From Vigna angularis (Eukaryota; Streptophyta; Magnoliopsida; Fabales; Fabaceae): a stretch of DNA of 64,000 nucleotides. Position numbers and translations under genes: made by a program. Below the pieces are notes generated by a model. That model was not told the origin of the DNA and did no database searches. It saw only the letters and a program-made list of their open reading frames with translations. Positions within the stretch are counted from its first letter, which is position 1. Each line of letters begins with the position of its first letter. Below are positions 23,761 to 35,708 of this stretch, in pieces. The stretch lies in assembly GCF_016808095.1 (NCBI RefSeq), contig NC_068975.1, positions 17,119,501 to 17,183,500 on the forward strand, given 5' to 3'.

Positions 23761-24605
23761 AGGTTTATTCCTCTGCCTTGCATGTTTTCATTGATTTGGA
23801 TTTTTAGATTTACGGGTTTTATTATTTTGATTCATTTAATCCAAACAAAATTCTCAAATTAACGTAAAACCTTATTACAATTTCTTGTAATAATTTCTTG
23901 TAATCTTAAACGGAGCTTTTATTTTTTAAAAGCCAATAAAATTAATCAAATCGTCATTAGGATTCCCATGTTGACGATGAATCGTTTCGTTTAATTTTTT
24001 TTCCTTCTTGGCTTTTGAATCGTCTTCCCCGGCATGATAGTAAGATGTTTGACTTGCGGCGATATCTGATTGTTCATCAGAGTTTGTAGGATTTCCCATA
24101 GCGTCCTGGGATTTTTGTGCCTGTGCTTCTTCACCAATTTCTGCAGCGACTTGTGCCTGTTTGGATCCTTTCGGCTTTAGCCATTCTTGAACTGTGTTGT
24201 TGCTTGATGAAGGGAATCAAGAAGGGTCTGTTGTTTTTTCGTGGTGGAGAATTGAGTCTTTAAAGATAGAGAAAGGGTTTATGCGCGTCGCAACTACAAC
24301 TTTGTCTTTGAACCCTATATTTTCTTTTTCTCTCGTTTTTGCGTGTTGCATTGCCACGCACCTGAGAATTAAGCCTCTACCACGCACATGAGAATTAAGT
24401 CATTCCCAATTTTTGTTATTATTATTTTATAGGTCATTTTAATGACCTCTCGCAACTTTATTTGCACTGCAGTTTTATTCTTTTTCACGCAAACATTAAA
24501 TGTTATTGCATTGGTGCTTTTATGTTTAAATCATAATAATATATATAAAACAGGTTATGTTTGCGTATCATAATAAAACATATTATATATTATATGTTAA
24601 AATAA

Positions 24606-24636
<31 letters not shown>

Positions 24637-25200
24637 TTAAATGTTTTTGATTGATAATTATGTATATTTTATGGATATTATTTGTATGTATATATTTGTT
24701 GTTATACGTGCAAATGAAATATACATTATTATTACTATATTTGCATATTATGAATTTTATGTAAATATTTATATATTATTAATGTTTTAGTAGTAATATA
24801 GTTTTAATAAATTAAAGAGTAGCCACATCATCTTTAATTAATTAAAATTGTATATAAAGTTTTGCTACATGAGAAACATTAGTTGTAAATAATTATATTT
24901 AATATAATAAAATCTATCCACATGAATTTTTTCATATTTATATGATTAATTAGGATAAAATATTAAATTATATTTCTTAATTTACCCATAGGAATTAAGA
25001 AAAAGGAATATAATTTGATAGTTTTATCATTAAGATAATGAGTCTAATTGAGTAGGACTTTAGCCCACAGGCAAGTTTTGTGTTAATAAACTCATTGGTA
25101 AAGACATGTTTGCATTGGTAAACATGACATTTATTTTAGTCTCAAATTATATAATAAGCATGTAACTTTGAATTTGCAGTTTCTTAATCTGTGAATTTTC
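23761..25200 (+). other. Copia leader, non-coding
   Basis: Contains a 26-bp tandem word (CCACGCACATGAGAATTAAG..., two copies at about 24,352-24,402), a (TA)n run at 24,610-24,636 and A/T-rich sequence. Parts of it recur inverted at 29,505-30,356. Confidence 0.7.
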
Positions 25201-25225
25201 TGATATCAAGTGTGGTATTCCCGAG

Positions 25226-25783
25226 TTGAAAGGAGATAATTATAAGGTTTGGAAGGAAAGAGTTCTTCTCCATTTAGGCTGGATGGACATTGACTATGCT
25301 ATTAGAAAACCAGAACCACCGGGTATTACTGGGACTAGCACTTCAGATGCCATTGATCTTTATGAAAAATGGGAGAGGTCAAATCGTCTCTCCGTAACGT
25401 TCATAAAAAGCAACATTTTCGTTGGGATCCAAGGTTCAGTTGACCAGTATGAGAATGTCAAATATTTACTAAGGGCTATTGATGAGCAATTTACGACATC
25501 TGATAAATCTCCATTTGCTTTTGTCTGTTATGAATCTAATTTGACTAGTTTTAATCATAACACATGGTGGATTGATTCTGGTTCTACAATCCATGTTTCT
25601 AATACCTTACAGGGTATGCAAAACCTAAGGAGGTCAGTGGGAAGTGAGCAATACATCTACTCAGGGAGTAAGATGAGTTCACATGTGGAGGCCATTGAAA
25701 CGTGCAAATTAGTTTTAAGTAGTGGTTTTTTTTTTTGCATTTGGAAAAGACATTTTATGTTCCTTGTTTTTCTAAGAATTTGA
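25226..25783 (+). pseudogene. Copia gag fused to protease start
   Basis: Starts with LKGDNYKVWKERVLLHLGWM-type sequence (MKGDNYKVWKERVLLHL), a copia gag N-terminus. After about 90 residues (QFTTSDKS) it jumps to NTWWIDSGSTIHVSN, the protease active site (DSG). The rest of gag, including the zinc knuckle, is missing, an in-frame internal deletion. A run of eight to nine T at about 25,727 marks a frameshift to the next frame, where protease resumes as HLEKTFYVPCFSKNLISVSR. Confidence 0.85.
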
Positions 25784-27060
25784 TTTCTGTTTCAAGACTT
25801 ATACCTTTGGGTTTTTCTTTTAATTTTTCAGATTATGGTTTTACCTTAATGAATAAATCTAAAGTTGTTTGTTTTGGTGAATTGTGTGATGGTCTTTATT
25901 CCATTATTTTGCAAAACAATATCGCTTATGATTCTATGCACGTTACTGTCGGGTTAAAAAGATGTGTTATAAATGAGGATTCTTCTGTTTTATGGCACCG
26001 TAGATTGGGACATATCTCCATTGAGAGAATTAAGCGATTAGTAAATGAAGGAGTACTTAGTACTTTGGAGTTTACTGATTTTGAGACTTGCGTGGATTGC
26101 ATAAAGGGTAAACAAACTAACAAGTCCAAAAGAGGTGCTAAGAGGAGTTCAAGTTTACAAGAAATTATTCATACAGATATTTGTTGTCCGGATATGGACG
26201 CAAGTAGTCCGAAATACTTCATCACCTTTATAGATGACTACTCACGTTATATGTATCTCTACTTACTTTGTTCTAAGGATGAAGCTTTGGATGCATTTAA
26301 AATTTTTAAGGCTGAAGTTGAGCTACAATGCGGAAAGCAAATCAAGATTGTGATATCAGATAGAGGTGGAGAGTATTATGGTAGATACACGGAGAATGGA
26401 CAAGCACCTGGTCCGTTTGCGAAGTTTCTTCAAGAACATGGAATTTTTGCCCAATACACTATGTCTGGTTCTCCATATCAGAATGGTGTGGCTGAAAGAA
26501 GGAACAGAACTTTAATGGACATGGTGAGAAGTATGAGGAGTAATTCAAAACTTCCTCAATTCTTATAGACTGAAGCACTAAAGACGACTGTGTATATATT
26601 AAATTGAGTCCTAACCAAGGCCGTCTTAAAGACACCGTTTGAGTTATTCAAAGGTCGGAAACCAAGTTTGCGACATATACCCGTTTGGGGATGTCCGTTT
26701 GAAGTGAGAATTTATAATCCACAAGAGAAGAAACTAGACCCAAGGACTATTAGTGGGTATTTCATTGGATATGCTGAAAAGTTTAAGGGATATAGATTCT
26801 ATTGTCCATCGCATAACACTAGGATTGTGGAGTCAAGAAATGCAAAATTTCTTGAGAATGACTTAGTTAGTGGGAGTGATCGGTTTCCAAACATTGGGAA
26901 TGAAAGGGATCACTATGAAGCTCAACCCTCTAGCTCAAGTGATAGATTGGTTGTCATTCACACCCCTCAAACACAAATGGGTGTTAGATAAACAATAATT
27001 GAAGCTTCACAGCCTGCTGAAAATGACCTTACAGATCAAGTTGCTAATGAGGAACAATAA
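25735..27060 (+). pseudogene. Copia protease C-terminus, GAG-pre-integrase and integrase
   Basis: 25,735-26,568 is open: FYVPCFSKNLISVSRL, then the zinc-binding LWHRRLGHISIERIKRL ... CVDCIKGKQ, then the integrase core with HTDICC, FIDDYSRYMYLYLL, SDRGGEYYGRY and NGVAERRNRTLMDMVRSM; D, D and E are all present. A TAG at 26,566-26,568 interrupts, followed by VYILN-stop, then PFELFKGRKPSLRHIPVWGC and ISGYFIGYAEKFKGYRFYCP to 26,991. The linker to reverse transcriptase has two more stops (26,989 and 27,058). Confidence 0.9.
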
Positions 27061-27086
27061 GATGATATTGAACAACTACTGAACAG

Positions 27087-28790
27087 TTGCTTGAGCAACA
27101 ATTTCCTCAAGAAAATGATGAGGCAACATTAAGAAGATCTACTAGAGATAAAAGGCCAGCAATTCCTAGTGATTATGTAGTGTATTTGCAAGAAGTTGAC
27201 TACAATATTGGAGCTGCAAATGATCCTGAAACGTTTTCACAAGCCATGAGTTCTAAAGAATCAGACCTATGGTATGATGCCATGAAAGATGAGATGGATT
27301 CTATGGCATTCAAGAAAGTTTGGGATCTCGTTCAGTTGCCTAATGGTGTAAAATCCATTGAATGTAGATGGGTCTTTAAAACCAAGAAAGACTCAAAAGG
27401 CAACATTGAGAGACATAAGGCAAGACTTGTTGCCAAAGGGTTCACTCAAAGAGAAGGAATTGACTACACAGAGACCTTTTCTCCTGTATCTAAGAAAGAT
27501 TCTTTCCAAATAATTATGGCATTAGTAGCTCATTTTGATTTTGAGTTACATCAAATGGATGTGAAAACAACATTCCTTAATGGTCATCTAGAAGAAGAGG
27601 TTTACATGAAACAACCTGAAGGATTCTTTTCTAAAGATAATGAGCACTTAGTTTGCAAGCTTAATAAATCCATCCATGGATTAAAACAAGCCTCCCGCCA
27701 ATGGTATCTAAAATTTCATGATGTTATCACTTCATTTGGTTTTGAAGAAAACGTCATGGATCAATGTATATACCAAAAGGTCAGTGGGAGTAAGATTTGT
27801 TTCCTTGTATTATATGTGGATGATATTTTGCTTGCAACTAACGATAAGGGTTTGCTATATGAAGTGAAACAATTTCTCTCAAAGAACTTTGACATGAAGG
27901 ATATGGGAGAGGCATCTTATGTCATTGGCATTAAGATCCATAGGGAAAGATCTCGAGCCATTTTGGGTTTGTCTCAAGAGACCTATATCAACAAAGTTTT
28001 AGAGAGGTTTAACATGAAGGATTGTTCACCAAGTGTAGCTCCCATCGTGAAGGGTGATAAACTCAATTTGAATCATTGTCCAAAAAATGATTTTGAGCGG
28101 GAACACATGAAGAATATTCCATATGCTTCAGCTATTGGAAGCCTTATGTATGCTCAAGTTTGCACTAGACCTGACATTGCATATGTTGTTGGAGTTTTGG
28201 GAAGATATCAGAGTAATCCAGGTGTTGACCATTGGAAAGCTGCAAAGAAGGTAATGAGATATCTTCAAGGGACAAAATATTATATGCTTATATATAGACG
28301 AACTGAATGTTTGGAAGTGATTGGCTACTCTAATTCAGACTATGTTGGCTGCGTTGATTCACGAAAATCAACATCTGGTTATATTTTTATGTTAGCTAGT
28401 GGAGTTGTATCTTGGAGAAGAGCCAAGCAGACATTAACTGCTACTTCTACTATAGAAGCTGAGTTCGTTTCTTGTTTTGAGGCTACCTCGCATGGTGTAT
28501 GGTTAAAGAGTTTCATTTCTGGGCTTAGAGTTTTGGACTCTATTTCTAGGCCATTAAAGTTGTACTGTGACAACTCTGTTGCGGTGTTTATGGCTAAGAA
28601 CAATAAAAGTGGATGTCGAAGTAAGCACATTGACATCAAATACTAAGCCATCAGAGAACGTGTTAAGGAAAAGAAAGTGGTCATTGAACACATAAGCACT
28701 AAGTTGATGATTGTTGATCCTTTAACTAAAGGCATGCCACCAAAGAATTTTAAGGATCATGTAGTGCAAATGGGACTTGGTTCCACGATG
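27087..28790 (+). pseudogene. Copia reverse transcriptase and RNase H
   Basis: Open for 519 codons to 28,646. Reverse transcriptase motifs: WDLVQLPNGVKSIECRWVFK, ERHKARLVAKGFTQREGIDY, HQMDVKTTFLNGHLEEEVYM, HGLKQASRQWYLKFHD and the active site LVLYVDDILLATN (about 27,812), which is intact. RNase H: YSNSDYVGCVDSRKSTSGY, TSTIEAEFVSCFEATSHGVW and LYCDNSVAVFMAKN, then SKHIDIKY followed by TAA; after the stop the normal C-terminus continues (AIRERVKEKKVVIEHIST ... DPLTKGMPPKNFKDHV) to about 28,790. This is the least decayed pol segment in the window. Confidence 0.93.
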
Positions 28791-29059
28791 TAATTTCATT
28801 ATCAGTACATTTATTATTTTCAATGAAACTCTTATTCAGTTTGATGTTTTTCTCATATGTTTTTGTGCACATTTATTTTGAGAAGATATCATTTAGTTTT
28901 GATCTAGCATAAACATATGGTTTATGCATTAAGTTGAGAGCTAATGTTGAGAGAAATATATATTGTGGTACATGAAAGATAACACTCACTATCAGAGGAT
29001 CTATCGCTATGACTCGTATATATTCTGTCACTTGTGGTTAATAATTGGATAAATGGACC

Positions 29060-29070
29060 AAGTGGGAGAA
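29060..29070 (+). other. Copia polypurine tract
   Basis: AAGTGGGAGAA abuts the second LTR's TGTTAG, the usual arrangement. Confidence 0.9.
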
Positions 29071-29499
29071 TGTTAGCATTATTTTAAATATAAAATAAAT
29101 ATTATAGCCTTTTCAGTTCCTATTTTTAAGGAACATAAAGTGGTCCATTAAGCCATCATTTTATCTTTTTAACTGCATAGAGGTTATGGAGCACTTACTA
29201 ATTTTTAAACGTAAAGCCCATTTATTTTGAAACTATGATGGCCAGACTTTATATAAGGGAATGGGTTACTCTTAGTTTTGATCACTAAGCCTACTCCTCT
29301 ATTCAGAAAACACACCATCGAGTTTGAGTGAGTTAAGCTTTAGAAAACAAAGTTATCTGTGTTTGGATTTACAAAATTGCAATGGCAGGAGGTACGCACA
29401 TTATTCTTTCATTTTGCTTCCATTGTTTTTGATCTGAATGTGTTACTGTGATGTTAATATAACATGTTTAGGTCAATTTTATACTCTGTTATTTTATCA
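29071..29499 (+). repeat. Copia middle LTR (normal 3' position)
   Basis: 429 bp, same orientation as the first. It is followed by TTTGGT, the first bases that follow a 5' LTR (start of the primer site), not by target duplication. Confidence 0.93.
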
Positions 29500-29504
29500 T
29501 TTGG

Positions 29505-29766
29505 TGAAAAAGAATAAAGCTGCAGTGCAAATAAAGCTGCGAGAGGTCATTAAAATGACCTATAAAATAATAATAACAAAAATTGGGAATGGCTTAATTC
29601 TCATGTGCGTGGCAGAGGCTTAATTCTCATGTGCGTGGCAGAGGCTTAATTCTTATGTGCGTGGCAGTGCAACACGCAAAAACGAGAAAAAAAGAAAATA
29701 TAGGGTTCAAAGACAAAGTTGTAGTTACGACGCGCATAAACCCTTTCTCTATCTTTAAAGACTCAA
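29505..29766 (-). repeat. Inverted leader block 1
   Basis: Reverse complement of about 24,252-24,497. Contains three copies of the 26-bp word, against two in the source. Frames found here are artefacts of the inversion. Confidence 0.88.
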
Positions 29767-29926
29767 AACTATATTACTACTAAAACATTAATAATATATA
29801 AATATTTACATAAAATTCATAATATACAAATATATTAATAATAATGTATATTTTATTTACACGTATAACAACAAATATATACATACAAATAATATTCATA
29901 AAATATACATAATTATCAATAAAAGA

Positions 29927-29981
<55 letters not shown>

Positions 29982-30031
29982 GGTTATGTTTGCGTATCAT
30001 AATAAAACATATTACATATTATATGTTAAAA

Positions 30032-30080
<49 letters not shown>

Positions 30081-30356
30081 TAAACATAAAAGCACCAATG
30101 CAATAGCATTTAATGTTTGCGTGAAAAAGAATAAAGCTGCAGTGCAAATAAAGTTGCAAGAGGTCATTAAAATGACCTATAAAATAATAATAACAAAAAA
30201 TGGGAATGGCTTAATTCTCATGTGTGTGGCAGAGGCTTAATTCTCATGTGTGTGGCAGTGCAACACACAAAAACGAGAGAAAAAGAAAATATAGGGTTCA
30301 AAGACAAAGTTGTAGTTACGACGCGCATAAACCCTTTCTCTATCTTTAAAGACTCA
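29767..30356 (-). repeat. Inverted leader block 2
   Basis: In order: reverse complement of 24,632-24,808; a (TA)n run to 29,975; a short piece in plus sense equal to 24,546-24,610 (AAAACAGGTTATGTTTGCGT); (TAA)n/(TTA)n to 30,078; then reverse complement of 24,252-24,540. Forms, with the third LTR, an inverted arm opposite 23,318-24,808; primer site and 23,746-24,251 are missing from it. Confidence 0.85.
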
Positions 30357-30796
30357 ATAAAACAACAGAGTATAAAATTGACCTAAACATGTTATATTAA
30401 TATCACAGTAACATATTTAGATCAAAAACAGCGGAAGCAAAATGAAAGAATAATGTGCGTACCTTCTGCCATTGCAATTTTGTAAATCCAAACACAGACA
30501 ACTTTGTTTTCTAAAGCTTAACTCACTCAAACTCGATGGTATGTTTTCTGAATAAAGGAGTAGGCTTAGTGATCAAAACTAAGAGTAACCAATTCCCTTA
30601 TATAAAGTCTGCACATCATAATTTCAAAATAAATGGGCTTTACGTTTAAAAATTAGTAACTGCTCCATAACCTCTATGCATAACCTCTATGCAGTTAAAA
30701 AGATAAAATAATGGCTTAATGGACCACTTTATGTTCCTTAAAAATAGGAACTGAAAATGCTATAATATTTATTTTATATTTAAAATAATGCTAACA
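30357..30796 (-). repeat. Copia third LTR, inverted
   Basis: Reverse complement of the other LTRs, ending AAATAATGCTAACA. Slightly longer because ATAACCTCTATGC is duplicated in tandem at about 30,665-30,692. Confidence 0.92.
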
Positions 30797-30801
30797 AGAT
30801 G

Positions 30802-31914
30802 ATCCTGGCAGGGCAAACACAAGTCACGAGAAACCACACAAAAGGAAAAAGACAGATAAAAACATGAAGAGATCCTAAGTTAGAGATCCTGCTTCTTCTC
30901 CTTGATATTCTCCCAAGGAAAGCTTTAGGGAGGAGGCTTTTCTTTCCATAGAATACCTTCATATCATCCAGTCTTTTCTTCCATTTTCCATTTATCGCAC
31001 CTCATTACCACTACCTAGCCACACAACTTTGGACTTCCCCTTACCTTCAACACCAACCATCTTCACCTTTATCATTTACAACAAAATGAAAACGCATTCT
31101 AAGATAACAAAAAGAAAGGATACAAACATAGGGAATAGAAGGAAGGCAGTAAGGATCTGAAGAGAAAGATAGAAGAATTAAACGAGTCCATGCCCCAAAC
31201 CAGAAGAGAAGGCAAGGTCGTTAGTGCATTGGTTCATCTTCAAGGTAAGTGTCTCTAACTATCATTAGCTTCGTCCTTAATTAGATCCTGAATGTTTGAG
31301 TTAAAGTTGATTTGAATATAATATCATTGATTCCACTTCTTTTATTTACATCCCAATGTCACTCATTATTCATGGTCACTCCTTATTCATGGTCACTCCA
31401 CCTAATGCCAAGTTGAGAAACCTGACTGAGAGAGACCCAAATCCCTCCCCCATTATTCTGTCATCTTCCATTTTCTCTATTAAATGGAAAACCCATTTTC
31501 TCTATTAAATGGAAAACCCATTCTTCCATTTTCCATTTTCTCTATTAAATGGAAAACCCATTCTTGCATCATCTCAAAAATTTCCAAAATCACCAATTAT
31601 CATCTTTCATCTTCAACCAAGTATCACCATTTGTTGTGTCATTCTTCAACATAGATTTCACTCTCCCCACTTAACCAAAAGCAATTAGAATCTACTTTCA
31701 TCCTTCATAAATCTTCCTAACATCACCACTAGAAAAGCAAGAAAAGGGGAAATCCCAAAATCTCGCTCTCTCACATATACTCAATAAAACAAAGACGAGG
31801 AGTAAAAACAACGCAGAATAAGCGTCTCCAATCATGACGTCGTGATGGATGGTGGTCTCGAACTTGAAGAAGAGTGAAAGAGTTGTTGCTTGTAAAGGAA
31901 TAAGAGGGAGTTGA
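30802..31914. other. No gene recognised
   Basis: Mixed sequence with no supported frame. Contains a short tandem repeat at about 31,467-31,557, three copies of CCATTTTCTCTATTAAATGG AAAACCCA. Confidence 0.45.
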
Positions 31915-32619
31915 TGTAACACCCCAATTTAGGACGCCTTGAAACAATTGTCTCAAAATATGAGTGAAAATAAAACATTAAAATAGCTCGTAAATATAAA
32001 TTCGAAACTTTCAAATGTCCGTAATTAAATCTCAAAGCATCTTAAAAACATTAATTTGTTCAACAAGTTTATAAATTTAGTCTGTATTCAAAAATTTCCG
32101 AAGAAATAAAATTCCCCAATCTCTCGTTATCCTCGCTGTATTAAGCATCCATCGGACTACCTGTATTACCATCTACTTCCGTATAATAACCCGAGTCATA
32201 CGATCATCGCAGGTAGAAACCACAACCACAAACAAATGCAAGGGTGAACTAACAGAATAAACATCAATTCAATCAATATAACATTATATCACAATTGTTA
32301 AGTCTTCATCATAATTCTATTACATCCAATAATCATCAATACTCAACAAGACTATAACAATCATCATCACACCCATAATCCTTTCCCTTAACCAGAATAT
32401 GTATTATTCCCATTAGCTCTACCTCACATGTTGAGCAAAGGCAACCTGTGTCTATACCAAATTCTCTTATACCATTCATCACCACATACTTCCACGTATA
32501 TTCCATTTCATCGAAGCAAAACGATTCGAGTGGTCCTCCACCGCAGCTTCAGACATGTCTCCCCTATTCCAAAATGTCCATCATGACACTGAACTCAACA
32601 TGAGTCGGAACCCTACGGA

Positions 32620-32870
32620 CGAGACATTCATCCCTTTCTACCCTCCCGTAAGAGGAAAGGTCAGCACTCGAATACCCAGTCCCTTCCACCGCCCCTCTAG
32701 GACAAAGAGACCTATCTCTTCCATCGCCTCTTAAAGACGAAGAGATTCATCTTTCTACCCTCCCATAAGAGGAAAGACAACATTCAATTTTCAGTCTCTT
32801 CTACCGCCCCTCAAGGACGAAGAGATTCACTTTTTTACCCTCCCACAAGAAAAGTGACAGCCAGAAATAA
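32620..32870. repeat. Imperfect tandem repeat in the LTR relic
   Basis: Alternating phrases CTACCCTCCCATAAGAGGAA and CTTCCACCGCCCCTCAAGGA CGAAGAGA-type, repeated about three times at roughly 90-base spacing. Confidence 0.7.
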
Positions 32871-35304
32871 GGAAGTATAGACAAAATATATTACTCAAAT
32901 ACTAATAATTACACAATTATCATATAATTGTAAAAATCAACCCACCCATTAAGAGATCAACTTAATGTCTTCCATACCCCATCCTTATCAATATACATCT
33001 ATTAATATGACACCATTTTATGCCTTCACCAATGGACCCTACGTAAGTTCTCTGCTAAACTTTTTATTAGTTTACATCCCTTCTTGTAAGAAAACCCATC
33101 CACGTGCCTTTCTATTCACTTTTCCATGTCCACATACCATAACCCATACAATAACCCATACCATAACATGTATACATCACATAAAGATGGTTTATTCCTA
33201 CTATATAACCACTTGCGGGTCCCACACCATTACACTTACTCATGTGACAGTACATTGCAAATAGCAAATATAAAACACACTTTTATTCAATTCACGGTTA
33301 TATCACATTGAATAAAACAATCATGCAAGTGAAACACAAACACACCCATATTGTCACGTCGTTACTGCATGGCATTAATTACCTTGCTCACACACCAAAA
33401 CACCCACCATTTCATAAATAAAATACAATGCATTACAATCCGATACAATAAGATACTCGCCCCCAGGCCCACATAACATCAAACCTTCAATTTATTCTTC
33501 CTTTCTTTTATAAAACAATACATGCATACCATTCTTCTACCAATTCAAGATCCCAAAATAAAAACGAGACACCCTAGTCCAGTTAAACGTTTTCACTCCT
33601 TACTATTCATCATGGATATTCCCAGGCCCTGATAGGTGCACCCCTCCACACTGAAACCCGATCCTAACACTTTTCAAGACTTTTCAGAAATTTCATACTC
33701 AGTAATACACACCCATAATACAAATGTGTAATTCGTTCTCCTACATCCAATTTCACACACTTAAAGCCTCCTAACCAAATGTCCTATCCCTTCACAAACC
33801 ACCCTACAATGATTTAGATAATTTGGAGATTTTTCCACATGATTAAACCCCTAGGAACTCAAATACCCTCGCCCATGCTTCAACCTAAAGAAAAACACCA
33901 TTAACTCTTCTCTTACAATAATCATGACATCAAACCTGTTCGTGACCTTCTCTGTATTCTCAAAAAGAAACTCCACCTCCTCAACTAAACCCATCAATCC
34001 CTACAGGAAAAGCCTAACCTAACACCGGGTTACTCATTGGCTTTGAACGTCCATAACTATATAATATTAAGTACTACAACCAGCCCATGATCAAGTATGC
34101 TATCCGTGGAAACATGCAACATAATAAATAATATCCATAATCCAACCTAAAAGCAATGAATCATCAACGTATCACCCCTATAATATTAAAATAATACTCC
34201 TGCCCTTCTCACCACATAATTCATCCTTCTCTACTTGAGACTGGATGATTATTAGAGTATCAGGATAACCTCCAACAACAGGACCCTCAACATCAACATA
34301 TACATTAATACCATATCAGTACAGAATCTCTCCACGAGACTCATATCATCCTCATATTCCTCACTCATATTATACCATTACAAAATCTCCCTATAATACT
34401 CATATCATGTTCAGATGCATAAATTCAAATCCAATATAATAAAATACAATCATCACAGAAATCATACAAAATGAATATATCACAAAATAAATTAACAATA
34501 ATAAAATATCACTGTAAATGGTCATTGGAGAAGAATCAAATGTTTGACGAATCAAACTCACCATAAATGCCAGTACATATGACTAGTCACAACTTACTGG
34601 ATTTGACCAGGGCTGCTCTATGATCAGGGATGTACCAACTCCGGTTTTTAAGATTCTTCTATCCTACCATCACAAATATAACCTTAATATAAATGTTTTG
34701 GGGAACTAAGAAGTTGAATCTGGTATAGCCGGTTAGACATCTTCTTATCCTTCTAGAAAGATGAATCCATCACATATTTTATATCAATTGAGTATATTGC
34801 ATAATAGTTTAACCGTACTTAATCTGTTCAATAGGATTTAAGTTAAAAACCTATCGAGTAGACTTCCAGGAAAGAGAGGTGTGTCACAATGGACAACTTA
34901 AGTACCAAGTCTTTCCTTAACCAAAGTGTTCTTCAACTAGTTTTTAACAAATTTCTTATTTACATATTCAAAACAACAGCATATAATATTAACATAGAAA
35001 TTCAATACAACAAACACCTATGTTTTTCATTAACAATATTCACACAGAATTTGAAGACATGAATAGTAATAAAGCAAATACTAAATCATAATATAAAAGC
35101 TTAGAAAGGTTAGCTCTCCTACCTCTATTTCAGACTTAGTTTCTTGATCAGAGGTTGTTCCCGGAAGACTTCCAGAATCTCCACACTAAAATCCTTCTTA
35201 CTCTAAATTCTTCCTAATCCTATGATTTCTCTCTACTTCTTGGTGCAAAATCCCCCTCCCCTTACTTGGTATTTATAGGCCAAGATTCTGGTACTATTTG
35301 GTGT

Positions 35305-35305
<1 letters not shown>

Positions 35306-35391
<86 letters not shown>
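35306..35391. repeat. (TTA)n followed by (TA)n
   Basis: About eight TTA units and then roughly 30 TA units, within the LTR relic near its TATA box. Confidence 0.95.
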
Positions 35392-35392
<1 letters not shown>

Positions 35393-35708
35393 TATCATTT
35401 CAACCACCGAAAGATGTTTTGGTGTTTTGCTATTTCAATCATCGAAAGTTTCTTTGTCCATTTGTTTTCTTTTTCTTCTTTTCTTTTCTTCTTTTTTTTT
35501 AACAAAAAGGTTGAAAAGAGTTTGAACCCATGTTCTTGAAATCACCACAATTTTCTACCATTTAAGCTACCAAAATTTCTTATTTAGCTTTCCACATTTT
35601 ATTTTTACATAAACTTATTAATTATATTTTCCATTCATAAAGAAAAATTTATTACTACTAGTAATAAAATTGCTACTATTAAGGTAAATATTTTTCATAG
35701 GTCTTACA

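Larger units (their letters stand above)
23313..30801 (+). mobile_element. Ty1/copia element with opposed outer LTRs (fold-back form), TSD AGATG
   Basis: Three LTR copies: 23,318-23,745 (+), 29,071-29,499 (+) and about 30,357-30,796 (-). A normal copia element occupies 23,318-29,499 with primer site, gag/pol and polypurine tract, but 29,500-29,504 (TTTGG) does not match the left flank. Instead, AGATG at 23,313-23,317 recurs at 30,797-30,801, directly after the inverted third LTR. So the whole 7.48-kb unit, whose two termini are both U3 starts (TGTTAG...CTAACA), is bracketed by one 5-bp target duplication. 29,505-30,356 holds inverted pieces of the element's own leader (24,252-24,808). Pol carries several stops. 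Confidence 0.88.
31915..35708 (-). repeat. Large LTR-like relic (family A, copy 2)
   Basis: On the minus strand it starts TGTAAGACCTATG (35,708) and ends GGGGTGTTACA (31,915). Family landmarks on that strand are a TATA box (GGCCTATAAATACC, about 35,266-35,279), GATTCATTGCTTTTAGGTTG, then TTCACCCTTGCATTTGTTTG and GCGATGATCGTAT. No coding frame and no adjacent primer site or polypurine tract. The flanks (GTTGA left, CTTTC right) do not form a target duplication. Its right end coincides exactly with the inner edge of the large inverted repeat's right arm. Confidence 0.62.

Noticed and set aside
29071..29504. Ordinary copia element ending at 29,499
   Set aside because: The next five bases (TTTGG) do not match AGATG, whereas the bases after the inverted third LTR do.
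29438..30240. Two near-identical small proteins ending TYKIIITKxGNGLILMCVAEA
   Set aside because: They come from the inverted copies of the copia leader, which is non-coding in its normal orientation.
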